NCBI GenBank assembly: GCA_028821515.1
Contig: JAPPGA010000034.1
Span: forward strand, 1 to 64,000
Direction: 5' to 3'
DNA: 64,000 bases
Origin: Gammaproteobacteria bacterium
GTDB lineage: Bacteria; Pseudomonadota; Gammaproteobacteria; Pseudomonadales; Azotimanducaceae
Shown here one piece after another: positions 27,811-35,754 of this stretch; position 1 is the stretch's first letter, and the number at the start of each line of letters is the position of its first letter. The notes beneath the pieces were generated by a model. The model saw only the letters and a program-made list of their open reading frames with translations. It made no database searches and was not told the origin of the DNA. Position numbers and translations under genes: made by a program.

Positions 27811-30245
27811 CCGTCCAGATGGACCGCTACGATCACCGCGCGGTCGAGCGCAAGTGGCAGGAGGAATGGGAGCGGCGTGGCGTGAATCTCTTCACTGAAG
27901 AGGATCTGCGCAACGCCAGCGACCCCTACTACAACCTGATGATGTTTCCCTATCCATCGGCGGATGGGCTGCACATCGGCAACATCTTCGCGTACACCGG
28001 CGCGGACGTGAACGGCCGCTACTGGCGGCTGCGCGGCAAGGACGTGTTCGAACCGATCGGGTTCGACGCGTTCGGCATCCACTCGGAGAACTACGCGCTC
28101 AAGGTGGGGGCCAATCCGAACGATCTCATCCCGCAGAACGTCGCCAACTTCACCCGGGTCCTGCGCCAATTCGGCGGCATGTACGACTGGAACCACGAGG
28201 TGAACACTACGCGCGTCGACTACTACAGGTGGACGCAGTGGGTTTTCCTGAAGCTCTTCCACGGTGGCCTCGTGGAACGCCGCGAAGCGCCGGCGAACTG
28301 GTGTCCTTCCTGCAAGACCGTGCTCGCCAACGAGCAGGTGATCCAGGGACTCTGCGAGCGCTGCGACTCGCCGGTGGAGCAGCGCTCCCTGCCGCAATGG
28401 TTCTTCAGGATCACGCGCTATGCCGAGCGGTTGCTCGACAACATCGAGGGCCTCGACTGGTCGGAAGTCACCAAGAAGGCGCAGACCAACTGGATCGGTC
28501 GCAGCGAGGGCGCGCGAATCGACTTCCCGGTGGCGGACCACGACGCCGAGATCAGCGTCTTCACCACCCGTCCCGACACCCTCTTCGGTGCGACCTACAT
28601 GGTGTTGGCGCCGGAGCATCCGCTGGTGGATCCGCTGACCACGGGGGACAGGTGGGCGGATGTCGAGGAATACAGGACACAGGTCACGGCCCGCGACCTC
28701 GTCGAGCGGCAGAAAGTCGACAAGGAAAAGACCGGGGTCTTCCTCGGCAGTTATGCCATCAACCCGGCGACGGATGCGCGTATCCCGATCTGGATCGCGG
28801 ACTACGTGCTCATGGAGTACGGAGCGGGCGCGATCATGGCCGTGCCCGGACACGATACGCGGGACTTCGAGTTCGCCGAGACCTTCGACCTGCCCATCGT
28901 GCGTGTGATCGCGCCCGCCGAAGAAGACGCTTCGAGTCCGTTGGCCGAGGCCTACGTCGGCGACGGGGTAATGGTCAACTCCGGTCGCTTCGACGGCTTG
29001 TCGGTGGCGAAAGGTAAACGGGCCGTCGTCGACTGGCTGGCGGACGAAAAGGATGCGGCGCGCCCGCATGTGAACTACCGCCTGCACGACTGGTGCGTCT
29101 CGCGCCAGCGATACTGGGGTCCGCCCATCCCCATCATTCACTGTGAGTCTTGCGGCGCTGTGCCCGTGCCCGAGTCAGACCTGCCGGTGGAGTTGCCGTA
29201 TCTCAAGGACTTCAGGCCGGACGATTCGGGTGTCAGCCCGCTGCGCCGGGCAACGGAATTCTACGAGACGACCTGCCCGAACTGCGGATCGAAGGCGCAT
29301 CGCGACACCGACGTGACCGACAACTTCCTCTGCAGTGGCTGGTACTTCCTGCGTTATCCAAGTGCGGATCGGGACGACCTGGCGGTGGATCCAGAACTGA
29401 CCGGCAAGTGGCTTCCGGTGGACAGCTACATCGGTGGCAACGAGCATGCCGTACTGCACCTCATGTATGCACGGTTCCTCACCATGGCCCTGAACGACGT
29501 GGGCGTGCTCGACTTCGACGAACCGTTCACCCGTTTCAGGGCCCACGGGCTGGTCCTGAGCGAAGGACGCAAGATGTCGAAGAGCCGCGGGGCCGTCGTG
29601 TTGCCGAATGACATCATCGACCGTTACGGTGCGGACACCATGCGCCTTTACCTGCTGTTCCTCGGTCCCTACGAGCAGGGCGGCGACTGGCAGTCGAAAG
29701 GCCTGCAGGGTCCGCGCGGCTTCCTCAACCGGCTCTGGCAGAGCGTGCTCGCGAGCGAGGAAGGCCCGCCGGACAGCGAAGTCGAGCGGGAACTCCACAG
29801 GACCATCAAGCAGGTCACGGAACAGACGCCTGCGCTTCAGTTCAACACGGCCATCGCCGCGATGATGGGGTACCTGAATACGGTGAGAGCGAGAGGGCGG
29901 ACGCCGGCAAGAAGCGAACTGGAACCACTGCTGCTCATGCTCGCGCCGTATGCGCCACACGTCGCGGAAGAGCTTTACGCGCGCATGGGTCATGCGGGCG
30001 GGATCTTCGGCAACGCGGCGTGGCCGGATTACGACCCGGGCAAGCTCGTCGGGGAGACATTGGAAATTCCCGTGCAGGTCAACGGGAGGCTGCGCGGAGT
30101 CATTGAAATGCCGCGCGACGCTTCCGAGGACGACGTGCTCAAGGCGGCGAGGGAGAACGAGAACGTGGCTCGGCACCTCGCGGCCGCAACCGTGCGCAAG
30201 GCGATATTCGTTCCTGGCAAACTGCTCAACCTGGTCGTGGGGTGA
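27807..30245 (+). CDS. leuS: Leucyl-tRNA synthetase, atypical type
   Basis: Class I synthetase charging tRNA-Leu; 812 residues. The ATP-binding KMSKS loop is at 589-593. The HIGH motif reads HIGN at residues 56-59, so the final His is Asn. Zinc-knuckle cysteines (WCPSCKTVLANEQV with CERC) and a second CxxC pair (CESCGAV, CPNCGSK) are present, and the editing domain threonine-rich TTRPDTLFGAT is intact. Segments such as GFDAFGIHSENYALKVG differ from the usual gammaproteobacterial GWDAFGLPAENAA and recall enzymes of other phyla. GTG start overlapping the lnt stop; ATG 27819 is possible. Confidence 0.93.
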   Translation: MTVQMDRYDHRAVERKWQEEWERRGVNLFTEEDLRNASDPYYNLMMFPYPSADGLHIGNIFAYTGADVNGRYWRLRGKDVFEPIGFDAFGIHSENYALKVGANPNDLIPQNVANFTRVLRQFGGMYDWNHEVNTTRVDYYRWTQWVFLKLFHGGLVERREAPANWCPSCKTVLANEQVIQGLCERCDSPVEQRSLPQWFFRITRYAERLLDNIEGLDWSEVTKKAQTNWIGRSEGARIDFPVADHDAEISVFTTRPDTLFGATYMVLAPEHPLVDPLTTGDRWADVEEYRTQVTARDLVERQKVDKEKTGVFLGSYAINPATDARIPIWIADYVLMEYGAGAIMAVPGHDTRDFEFAETFDLPIVRVIAPAEEDASSPLAEAYVGDGVMVNSGRFDGLSVAKGKRAVVDWLADEKDAARPHVNYRLHDWCVSRQRYWGPPIPIIHCESCGAVPVPESDLPVELPYLKDFRPDDSGVSPLRRATEFYETTCPNCGSKAHRDTDVTDNFLCSGWYFLRYPSADRDDLAVDPELTGKWLPVDSYIGGNEHAVLHLMYARFLTMALNDVGVLDFDEPFTRFRAHGLVLSEGRKMSKSRGAVVLPNDIIDRYGADTMRLYLLFLGPYEQGGDWQSKGLQGPRGFLNRLWQSVLASEEGPPDSEVERELHRTIKQVTEQTPALQFNTAIAAMMGYLNTVRARGRTPARSELEPLLLMLAPYAPHVAEELYARMGHAGGIFGNAAWPDYDPGKLVGETLEIPVQVNGRLRGVIEMPRDASEDDVLKAARENENVARHLAAATVRKAIFVPGKLLNLVVG

Positions 30246-30280
30246 CGCCGTTGGCGCGGACCGGACCGGCTCAGAAGGCG

Positions 30281-30790
30281 ATGCGCAAGAATGATTGGCT
30301 CGCCCGGGCGGTCCTGCTGATGGTCGCGTTCCTGGCTGCGGGCTGCGGTTTCCAGTTGCGTTCCTGGGACCTGCCGTCTGCGTTCCAGAGCGCGCATATC
30401 GCTGCCGACGCCAGCGTCACCATCGATGCCGGGCTACGCCGGGCGCTTGAACAGGCCGGGCTCGTGCTGGCGGTCGACCAGTCCGATGCCGGCGCCGTCA
30501 TCCGGTTGTCCGACCAGCGTGAACTGCGACGGGGCGTTTCCACGACCCGGGGTGCCAGGACGGCGGAATACGAAATGACGCTGAGCCTCGTGTTCGCCGC
30601 ACAGGACGGCGAGGGCAATGAGGTCGTGAGCGAGCGCAGGATCAGCGCCGATCGGACGTTTCGCCTCGATCAGAACAACCCGGCGGCGACGCGCGAGGAA
30701 CAGGCGCTCATAGCGCTGGAGCTCGAGAACGAACTGGTGCAACAGATCATGCTCACCCTGAGCGCCGTATCGCGTGCAGATCAGACCTAG
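30281..30790 (+). CDS. lptE: LPS assembly lipoprotein LptE
   Basis: Outer-membrane lipoprotein that plugs LptD for LPS insertion; 169 residues from this start. The signal peptide ends in a lipobox (LAAGC) and the mature protein begins CGFQLRSWDLP, typical of LptE. It lies between leuS and holA as in most gammaproteobacteria. ATG 30281 fits the signal-peptide length; a GTG at 30242 that overlaps the leuS stop is an alternative start. The 3' end overlaps holA by 17 bases. Confidence 0.9.
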   Translation: MRKNDWLARAVLLMVAFLAAGCGFQLRSWDLPSAFQSAHIAADASVTIDAGLRRALEQAGLVLAVDQSDAGAVIRLSDQRELRRGVSTTRGARTAEYEMTLSLVFAAQDGEGNEVVSERRISADRTFRLDQNNPAATREEQALIALELENELVQQIMLTLSAVSRADQT

Positions 30791-31796
30791 AGACCTGGAG
30801 CGGAACCTGGCGGGCGGCCTGATGCCCGTCTACCTGGTTACCGGCGACGAGACGCTGCTGGTGGAGGAAGCCTGCGCGTCAATCGTGGAGGCGGCTGCCG
30901 CGCGCGGGTTCACCGAGCGGAAGGTGATCGACGAAGGCAACTCGACGGACTGGGACGCGATACTGGCTGAAACCGCCAACCAGTCGCTGTTCGCCGAACG
31001 CCGCGTGCTTGACCTGCGGATCCCGCCAAGGGGCTTCGACCGGAACGCCTCGGATGCGCTGCGCCATTACCTGGCAAGCCCGTTCGACGACGTGCTGCTG
31101 CTCATTCGGACCGGGAGACTACAAGCGCGGCAAAGATCGGCCGCCTGGTTCAAGGCCATCGATGCCGCCGGTGCGGTGCTGCTCGTCTGGCCGCTTGCCG
31201 CACGGGAGTTGCCGGGCTGGCTCGGGAGCCGTTGCCGCGCCGCGAACATCGAGTTGACCCGCGATGCGATCGCACTGCTTGCGGACCGGGTGGAGGGAAA
31301 CCTTCTCGCCGCCGCCCAGGAAATAGAGAAGCTCAAGCTCGCCGGCGTTCAGTCGCCTGTGGATGCCGAGACGTTACGGGCCGCGGTGAACGACGCGTCG
31401 CACTTCAATACGTTTGAGCTGATCGACGCGGCCTTCGACGGCAAGCCTGCGCGTGTACGGAAGATGGTGCGCGTGCTGCGCCAGGAGGGCACGCCGGTAT
31501 TCATGGTTCTCGGAGCGGTCAACTCCCAACTCCGCAATGCGCTGCGTCACGCCACGGGCGCGCGCGTTTATGTGCCGCGGCAACGTCTCCGCTCCCTGAA
31601 CGGCCTACGTGATCGCCTCGGCATCGGTGGCCTGGAACACGCGCTGTCCGAGTGCGCGCTGCTCGACATGCAGGCCAAGGGCGCGCTGCGCGGGGACGCC
31701 TGGCAGTCGCTCGAGCGAATCCTGGTGGCACTGGCGGGTGGCCGCACCCGCACATTGGCAAAGGAGGCCGAGTACCTGCGCTATCCGCTCCGTTGA
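30774..31796 (+). CDS. holA: DNA polymerase III delta subunit HolA
   Basis: Clamp-loader subunit that opens the beta clamp; 340 residues, the usual length. The N-terminal segment PVYLVTGDETLLVEEA is typical of HolA. The central LLADRVEGNLLAAAQEIEKL and the following DASHFNTFELIDAAFDG are also family marks. The start is GTG 30774, inside lptE. It ends the conserved operon; in many relatives nadD follows, but here an accessory region begins 85 bases on. Confidence 0.93.
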   Translation: MQIRPRDLERNLAGGLMPVYLVTGDETLLVEEACASIVEAAAARGFTERKVIDEGNSTDWDAILAETANQSLFAERRVLDLRIPPRGFDRNASDALRHYLASPFDDVLLLIRTGRLQARQRSAAWFKAIDAAGAVLLVWPLAARELPGWLGSRCRAANIELTRDAIALLADRVEGNLLAAAQEIEKLKLAGVQSPVDAETLRAAVNDASHFNTFELIDAAFDGKPARVRKMVRVLRQEGTPVFMVLGAVNSQLRNALRHATGARVYVPRQRLRSLNGLRDRLGIGGLEHALSECALLDMQAKGALRGDAWQSLERILVALAGGRTRTLAKEAEYLRYPLR

Positions 31797-31846
31797 CGGG
31801 GAACCCTCATTCGGTTGCGTGATCGAAGACCGACGACTCGCACCGA

Positions 31847-31875
31847 TTGATATGGCTAGTCTGACTAGATATGCT
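31847..31875 (+). promoter_or_regulatory. Promoter and palindromic operator of the Phd/PIN module
   Basis: A sigma70-like promoter: TTGATA (31847-31852), a 17-base spacer and TATGCT (31870-31875). The spacer holds a perfect palindrome, CTAGTC-T-GACTAG (31856-31868). This geometry suits auto-repression by the antitoxin encoded just downstream. Start of transcription would fall at about 31882, the ATG itself, implying a leaderless message. Confidence 0.6.
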
Positions 31876-31881
31876 CTTTCC

Positions 31882-32157
31882 ATGGAGGTGATCTACTCAG
31901 TCTACGAGGCAAAGGCGCGGTTCTCCGAGGTTATCCGGCAGGTTCGCGAGGGCAAGACAGTAACGGTCTCTTATCGCGGCGAACCGGTGGCGGAAATCAG
32001 CCCCATCGAGCGCCAGCAGATGCCGACACTTGAGCATCGGCTGGAGGACCTGGAAAGACAGGGCGCGCTGGTACGTTCACGCGCCAGGCACGCGCTTCGG
32101 CCTGTGGAGCGGCGAGAAGGGGCGTTGGCGCGCTTTCTCGCGGAGCGCCACGAATGA
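31882..32157 (+). CDS. Phd/YefM-type antitoxin
   Basis: A 91-residue antitoxin and DNA-binding protein. The Phd/YefM fold is recognisable in SVYEAKARFSEVIRQVREGK followed by VTVSYRGEPVAEISPI. The basic C-terminal half would wrap and inhibit the toxin. The start ATG 31882 has no ribosome-binding site but coincides with the predicted transcription start; an upstream ATG at 31852 lies inside the promoter. It overlaps the PIN toxin by four bases (ATGA), the usual translational coupling of such modules. Confidence 0.85.
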   Translation: MEVIYSVYEAKARFSEVIRQVREGKTVTVSYRGEPVAEISPIERQQMPTLEHRLEDLERQGALVRSRARHALRPVERREGALARFLAERHE

Positions 32158-32546
32158 GCGTCGCCTATGTGGACAGTTCTGCGCTGGCAGCCATCGCTTT
32201 CGACGAGCCTCGCGCTTCGAAGTTGGCCAGCCGGATGGACGAATTCGACCGCCTCATATCTTCCAACCTGCTCGAAGCCGAACTCCGCGCTGCGTTCATG
32301 CGGGAGAGGCTGGAGTTCCAGGAGAGCATCGTTCTGGGCATCGACTGGATTCTGCCCGATAGAACCCTGGCCCCCGAATTCAAGACCGTCCTGCGCGCTG
32401 GCTATCTCCGCGGCGCCGACCTGTGGCATCTCGCCACCGCCCTGTACGTCTCTTCTGGCCGGCCCCGTCTTTCGTTTGCCACCCTCGATGCGCGGCAAGC
32501 CGGCGTGGCGGACGCGCTTGGCTTCGCGGTTCTTGGGGAGCCGTAA
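32154..32546 (+). CDS. PIN-domain ribonuclease toxin (VapC-like)
   Basis: A 130-residue PIN-domain toxin, expected to be a Mg-dependent RNase active on tRNA or rRNA when free of antitoxin. The acidic residues are in place: Asp in AYVDSSAL (residue 7), Glu in LLEAEL, Asp in GADLWHLATAL (near 89) and Asp in FATLDARQ. It overlaps the Phd-type antitoxin gene by four bases. Phd-fold antitoxins paired with PIN toxins are well known. The module is intact, so it is probably functional. Confidence 0.9.
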   Translation: MSVAYVDSSALAAIAFDEPRASKLASRMDEFDRLISSNLLEAELRAAFMRERLEFQESIVLGIDWILPDRTLAPEFKTVLRAGYLRGADLWHLATALYVSSGRPRLSFATLDARQAGVADALGFAVLGEP

Positions 32547-32579
32547 TTCCGTTGTGGTCGGGGGAACAGCAGGCGCGCG

Positions 32580-34130
32580 ATGCCAGCCGTAGAAATCAAT
32601 CGCCAGTTTGCCCTCGCGCTTGAACGCATCGCCAGCGGCGGGGGTAATCTCTTCATTACGGGAAAGGCCGGAACCGGCAAGTCGACCCTGCTCGAGTACT
32701 ATCGGGAGCACGCGGCAGAGACGCCCGTCATACTTGCGCCCACCGGAGTCGCCGCGCTCAACGTTGGCGGCGAGACCGTGCACCGCTTCTTCGGTTTCGG
32801 TATCGACGTCACGCCGGAGAAGGTGCGCAGCAGCCGGCGCAGGCCACGCCACCCGGGAATCTACAAGAAACTCAGGACCGTCATCATCGATGAGGCGTCC
32901 ATGCTCCGGGCGGACCTGCTCGACTGCGTGGACATGTTCCTGCGCAAGCACGGGCCGAGCCCCGGCGCGCCGTTCGGCGGCGTGCAGATGGTGTTTGTCG
33001 GGGACCTTTATCAACTGCCACCGGTCGTCACCGGCGGCGAAAGGGAGATCTTCCGCAGCATCTACGAGACGCCGTACTTCTTCAGTGCCGGGGCATTGGC
33101 GGACAGCGATCTCGAGATCATCGAACTCGAAAAGGTCTACCGGCAGGAAGACGCGGAATTTGTCGCGCTGCTCAACAGCGTTCGCAACGACTCGGTGGAC
33201 GATGCCGGCGTCGCACACCTGAACGCACGCGTCGATCCGGCTTTCGAACCGCCCGACGATGTGTTCGCCATTACCCTGACGACGACCAACCGCAATGCCG
33301 ATCGCGTCAACGGCGACCGGCTCGCCTCCCTGCCCGGGAGGGGGTCGACCTCGATTGCGGAGATCTCCGGGGAATTTGGCCGAGAGCACTACCCGACGGC
33401 GCCGGAGCTCGCATTCAAGCCGGGCGCGCAGATCATGATGCTGAACAACGACTCCGTGGACCGGTGGGTCAACGGCAGCCTCGGCGTCATCGAGTCGGTC
33501 GCGGCGTGGGAGGAGGGCAGGCAAAGCGTGAAGATCCGCTTGCGAGGAGAGGCCGGGGCGGTGCATGTCGAGCCGCACACCTGGGAGGTGATCCGGTTTG
33601 TGCTGCAGGCGGGCGAAATCACTTCCGAGTCCGTCGGCCGCTTCACGCAGCTCCCGTTTCGCCTGGCCTGGGCGGTCACCATCCACAAGAGCCAGGGGAA
33701 GACCTTCGACAATGTCGTGATCGACCTTGAGCGCGGTGCTTTCGCTGCGGGGCAGACCTATGTTGCGCTGAGCCGGTGCACGTCGTTCGAGGGAATCGTG
33801 CTGAGGCGGCCGGTGAGGCGAAGTTCGATTCGCGCGGACTGGCGCATCCAGAAGTTCCTTACGGGGTATCGCTACCGGGAAGCCGAACAGGCCATGCCGG
33901 CATCGGAGAAAGCGGTGCTTATCCGGCGTGCGATCGAGGACGGTGCCGAGATCGAGATGACCTACCTCAAGGCCGACGATACGAGGAGTGAACGGCTTGT
34001 CCTGCCGTTGAGCGTCGGTCGGCAGTCATACGGTGGACGATCGTTTCTCGGCATGCGCGCCTTTTGCCGGATGCGGGGAGAGGAACGGATGTTCCGAGTA
34101 GACCGGATCCTGGCGCTCGAGACTCGATAG
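32580..34130 (+). CDS. PIF1-like helicase with C-terminal WYL domain
   Basis: A 516-residue superfamily 1B helicase. Visible motifs are Walker A (ITGKAGTGKST), a following LAPTGVAALNVGG, the DEAS Walker B (TVIIDEASMLRADLLD), GDLYQLPPV, and the late motif WAVTIHKSQGKTFDNV with YVALSRC. The last ~75 residues form a WYL domain (about 440-516: RRAIEDGAEIEMTYLKADD with a GMRAFCRMR end), a ligand-sensing module found in defence and DNA-damage regulators. It sits 33 bases after the PIN toxin and could share its transcript. Start is ATG 32580. Confidence 0.9.
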   Translation: MPAVEINRQFALALERIASGGGNLFITGKAGTGKSTLLEYYREHAAETPVILAPTGVAALNVGGETVHRFFGFGIDVTPEKVRSSRRRPRHPGIYKKLRTVIIDEASMLRADLLDCVDMFLRKHGPSPGAPFGGVQMVFVGDLYQLPPVVTGGEREIFRSIYETPYFFSAGALADSDLEIIELEKVYRQEDAEFVALLNSVRNDSVDDAGVAHLNARVDPAFEPPDDVFAITLTTTNRNADRVNGDRLASLPGRGSTSIAEISGEFGREHYPTAPELAFKPGAQIMMLNNDSVDRWVNGSLGVIESVAAWEEGRQSVKIRLRGEAGAVHVEPHTWEVIRFVLQAGEITSESVGRFTQLPFRLAWAVTIHKSQGKTFDNVVIDLERGAFAAGQTYVALSRCTSFEGIVLRRPVRRSSIRADWRIQKFLTGYRYREAEQAMPASEKAVLIRRAIEDGAEIEMTYLKADDTRSERLVLPLSVGRQSYGGRSFLGMRAFCRMRGEERMFRVDRILALETR

Positions 34131-34181
34131 CGAACGCCCGGCTCTCAGTGTCTTGGTCCCGCGAGGGCGATCACACGTTCT

Positions 34182-34460
34182 TCAGATCGGCTCGAAACTG
34201 ATCCGAAGCCGGTTGTCGGTTGCCTTCGCGACCTTCTCAAGCGTCTTGGTGGAAGGATGGCTGCGCCCACTCTCGAGACGTGCCACTACGGATTGCGTTG
34301 TCTTCATTCGTGCAGCGAGTTCGGCTTGGGTAAGCCGCGCGCGCGTACGTGCCTCGATGAGGCAACGGGACAGTTCGAACTCTGGTCCAAGCCGGTCGAA
34401 CGCCTCCCGATAGTCGGCATCCGCGCTCCATTTCTCATGCAAGTCGTTGACCTTGGTCAT
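34182..34460 (-). CDS. Xre/HTH antitoxin (HigA-like)
   Basis: A 92-residue HTH protein of the antitoxin type paired with RelE/HigB or Gp49-like toxins. The opening KVNDLHEKWSADADYREAFD and the HTH LTQAELAARMKTTQSVVARL are typical, as is the end RLRISFEP. ATG 34460 has GAAGAG upstream. It overlaps by four bases the TGA of a short frame that encodes only the C-terminal end of such a toxin. The antitoxin is intact and probably still binds the palindrome at 34547-34562. Confidence 0.88.
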   Translation of the reverse strand: MTKVNDLHEKWSADADYREAFDRLGPEFELSRCLIEARTRARLTQAELAARMKTTQSVVARLESGRSHPSTKTLEKVAKATDNRLRISFEPI

Positions 34461-34531
34461 CTCTTCACCATCTTGGCGCGCCGCAACGCCAGTTCTATTT
34501 CCCTTCGGGGCGTCTCGACACTCCAGCCCAT
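34457..34531 (-). pseudogene. C-terminal remnant of a HigB/Gp49-like toxin
   Basis: A 24-residue frame ending TPRREIELALRRAKMVKR, which is the standard C-terminal tail of HigB/Gp49-type toxins. It overlaps the Xre antitoxin start (ATGA), exactly as the complete toxin would. Only the last ~24 of about 110 residues remain; the frame upstream is closed by a TAG and carries no toxin-like sequence. An AAGGAGG motif six bases before its ATG is well formed, so a short peptide might still be translated and could couple antitoxin translation. Confidence 0.75.
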
Positions 34532-34546
34532 CCACAACCTCCTTGC

Positions 34547-34562
34547 ATAGCAAAATTGCTAT
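34547..34562. promoter_or_regulatory. Perfect palindrome upstream of the truncated toxin-antitoxin gene
   Basis: ATAGCAA-AA-TTGCTAT on the plus strand, a perfect 16-base palindrome directly ahead of the AAGGAGG of the toxin remnant. Position and symmetry fit an operator for the Xre antitoxin. A weak TTGTTG lies further upstream on the minus strand; no good -10 was identified. Confidence 0.5.
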
Positions 34563-34680
34563 CGCAACAACAATGTTGAGGATGCTGTGTTGGGATGAGC
34601 GCGGAACAGTGGCAGAAACCGCCGCGTAGTGTGAGAGATGAACCCGGCGTGGCGTCGGCCGATCCGGAGTCGGATTGCGT

Positions 34681-35754
34681 TCAGATGCGCAGTTCGATCC
34701 CGAATCCGGGCCCGTCGTGCACGGCGAGCATGCCTCCGTCGACCTGCTCCGGGGGTTCGATGAGGGTGCTGCGCCAATCCACCTCGCCCCACTGAAGTTC
34801 CAGGCTCTCCACGTTGGCGGCGGCGGCGCAGACCGAAAGCGCCACCGCCGTGGCCACCGGACCGCGTGCGTTGTGCGGGGAAATCGTGATTCCGTGCGTC
34901 TCCGCGGCACGGGCGATGTGCAGCATCTCCAGGACACCGCCGCAAAGCGTGATGTCGGGCATCAGGACGTCGACGGCGCGAGTCGTGATGAGCGGGAGGA
35001 AGCCGTCGAGCGCGAACCTTCGTTCTCCTCCCGCCAGGCGCTGGTCGACGGTGCCGCGCAGTTCCCGCATTCCTTCGACGTCATCGACAGGTAGCGGCTC
35101 TTCGTACCAGTCGAGTTCCACCGGCCGCAGCCTTTCGGCGACCGATACCGCGCGCGAGAAGTCGAAGGCGCTGTGGCAGTCGACCTTCACGGCTGTTTCC
35201 CCTCCAACGGCTGCACGAATCGCCAGCATGGCGTCGATTCCCGCAGTTGTCGCGATTTCGATGGCGTCGCGTCCGGCATCCGGGGGCGGGAAACCGTCGA
35301 ACGGCGCCGCCTTGACTGCCTGGAACCCCGCGTCGCATGCAAGTGCCGCGCTTTCTGCGAACCCTTCCGGCACCCGATGCCTCGTCATTCGGTTGACGTT
35401 GGCGTAGAGGGGCACGGCGTCGCGGACACGCCCGCCCAGCAGTTCATGCACGGGCGCCCCGAGGAGCTTGCCGCGGATGTCCCAGAGCGCCTGTTCGATG
35501 GCGCTGAATGCGGAGGCCGAGCGAACGCCACCCGCTGCGGCTCGTGGCAGACCAGCACGCCGATAGGCTTGAATGGACAGCGAGTCTCCAAGCAGGCCAT
35601 AGAACGATTCCAGGTCGGAGACTTCGGGGTCGCCGGCGGACGCTTCACCGAGTCCGCTGACACCGACATTGGTGGTGAGGCGCACAAAACGCCAGGTCGT
35701 GCGCTCGCTGACGGTGATGGGGAGGACCTCCATTCCGGTTACGCGGGGTTTCAC
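34681..35754 (-). CDS. Enolase-superfamily enzyme, mandelate racemase/muconate-lactonizing type
   Basis: A 357-residue TIM-barrel enzyme that abstracts a proton alpha to a carboxylate. Candidate functional residues are the Lys in FQAVKAAPF, the metal-binding Asp in VDCHSAF, Glu in YEEPL, Glu in AGGER, and His in ISPHNARGP. SAIEQALWDIRGKLLG is the typical barrel-entry segment. The substrate cannot be told from sequence; sugar-acid dehydratases and racemases share these features. The GTG start overlaps the TGA of the epoxide-hydrolase gene (GTGA), so the two are translated together. Confidence 0.87.
   Translation of the reverse strand: MKPRVTGMEVLPITVSERTTWRFVRLTTNVGVSGLGEASAGDPEVSDLESFYGLLGDSLSIQAYRRAGLPRAAAGGVRSASAFSAIEQALWDIRGKLLGAPVHELLGGRVRDAVPLYANVNRMTRHRVPEGFAESAALACDAGFQAVKAAPFDGFPPPDAGRDAIEIATTAGIDAMLAIRAAVGGETAVKVDCHSAFDFSRAVSVAERLRPVELDWYEEPLPVDDVEGMRELRGTVDQRLAGGERRFALDGFLPLITTRAVDVLMPDITLCGGVLEMLHIARAAETHGITISPHNARGPVATAVALSVCAAAANVESLELQWGEVDWRSTLIEPPEQVDGGMLAVHDGPGFGIELRI

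Noticed and set aside
27567-29141. Long minus-strand frame of 524 codons
   Set aside because: Antisense to lnt and leuS, with no recognisable domain; a shadow of GC-rich coding.
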